Shown here piece by piece: positions 5,452 through 5,527 of a stretch of 5,527 nucleotides of DNA. The notes below the pieces were generated by a model. The model was given only the letters and a program-made list of their open reading frames with translations, ran no database searches and had not been told where the DNA came from. The position numbers were made by a program, and so were the translations under genes. Position 1 is the stretch's first letter; every line of letters starts with the position of its first letter. This stretch comes from Candidatus Caenarcanales bacterium (GTDB taxonomy: Bacteria > Cyanobacteriota > Vampirovibrionia > LMEP-6097). The stretch is from the NCBI GenBank assembly GCA_022447685.1, contig JAKVAO010000114.1:1-5527 (forward strand), read 5' to 3'.

Positions 5452-5527
5452 CAGGGCAACCGCAAAGTCGTCTTAGCTATTTTGGAAAAGAATATCTTGT
5501 AAGTACTGATTGCTAGAAGCCGCTTTA
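5452..5527. repeat. Right arm of the 76-bp terminal inverted repeat
   Basis: Exact reverse complement of bases 1-76. In this copy ATG 5441 opens a 20-codon frame (MRNTQGNRKVVLAILEKNIL) that ends inside the repeat. The left copy has a stop just upstream in the same frame, so this is not a conserved gene. The end GCTAGAAGCCGCTTTA could be the first half of a hairpin completed outside the window (AAGCCGCTTTA then GCGGCTT), similar to the subterminal hairpins of IS200/IS605-family right ends as I recall them. No transposase or TnpB gene is in the window. Confidence 0.95.

Noticed and set aside
1..5527. Whole window as a composite transposon or linear replicon with terminal inverted repeats
   Set aside because: No transposase, integrase or replication gene is present, and the contents include essential rpoD and nusB, so a chromosomal segment bounded by repeats is more likely.

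Overview
The window is AT-rich bacterial chromosomal DNA of 5,527 bases. It carries two core transcription genes (nusB and the primary sigma factor rpoD), a flavin prenyltransferase (ubiX), a DEDDh exonuclease and several unrecognised genes. The best guess for the source is the Cyanobacteria lineage, specifically a non-photosynthetic, low-GC member of the Melainabacteria/Vampirovibrionia type. This rests on recalled family features, not a search. NusB has the long (~220 aa) cyanobacterial-style layout rather than the ~140 aa proteobacterial one. UbiX has a long insertion and a PCSMGTL / IHLRNM / PAIPAFY / RW pattern like cyanobacterial UbiX. RpoD is a compact group 1 sigma factor. The lineage call is an inference.

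Layout, left to right. Bases 1-76 are one arm of a perfect 76-bp terminal inverted repeat. ubiX (166-837, +) and a DEDDh exonuclease with an ExoX-like tail (897-1631, +) follow, close enough to be co-transcribed. Next is an unrecognised 183-aa protein built of ~23-residue repeats (1713-2264, +). A hairpin-rich intergenic stretch (2265-2515) contains a perfect 20-bp-arm palindrome and separates this gene from nusB (2516-3178, -). nusB and rpoD (3432-4484, +) are divergent across 253 bp that hold a consensus-hexamer rpoD promoter and a ~150-nt rpoD leader. A strong intrinsic terminator (4509-4540) ends rpoD. Downstream are a 35-codon ORF (4565-4672) overlapping an unrecognised 201-aa lysine-rich ORF (4657-5262) in the -1 frame, then a 38-aa ORF with an excellent Shine-Dalgarno sequence (5274-5390). 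Bases 5452-5527 are the other arm of the inverted repeat.

NusB (rRNA antitermination) and RpoD (promoter recognition) are both core transcription factors and share one control region. UbiX makes prenylated FMN for a UbiD-type decarboxylase, which is not in the window. The most notable points are the inverted repeats, which end exactly at the window edges (probably two copies of a dispersed mobile-element end or an assembly-graph repeat); the apparent -1 frameshift at an A6 run; and the long palindrome between convergent genes. I see no CRISPR array, tRNA, rRNA or intact transposase, and no clear evidence of a new multi-gene system.
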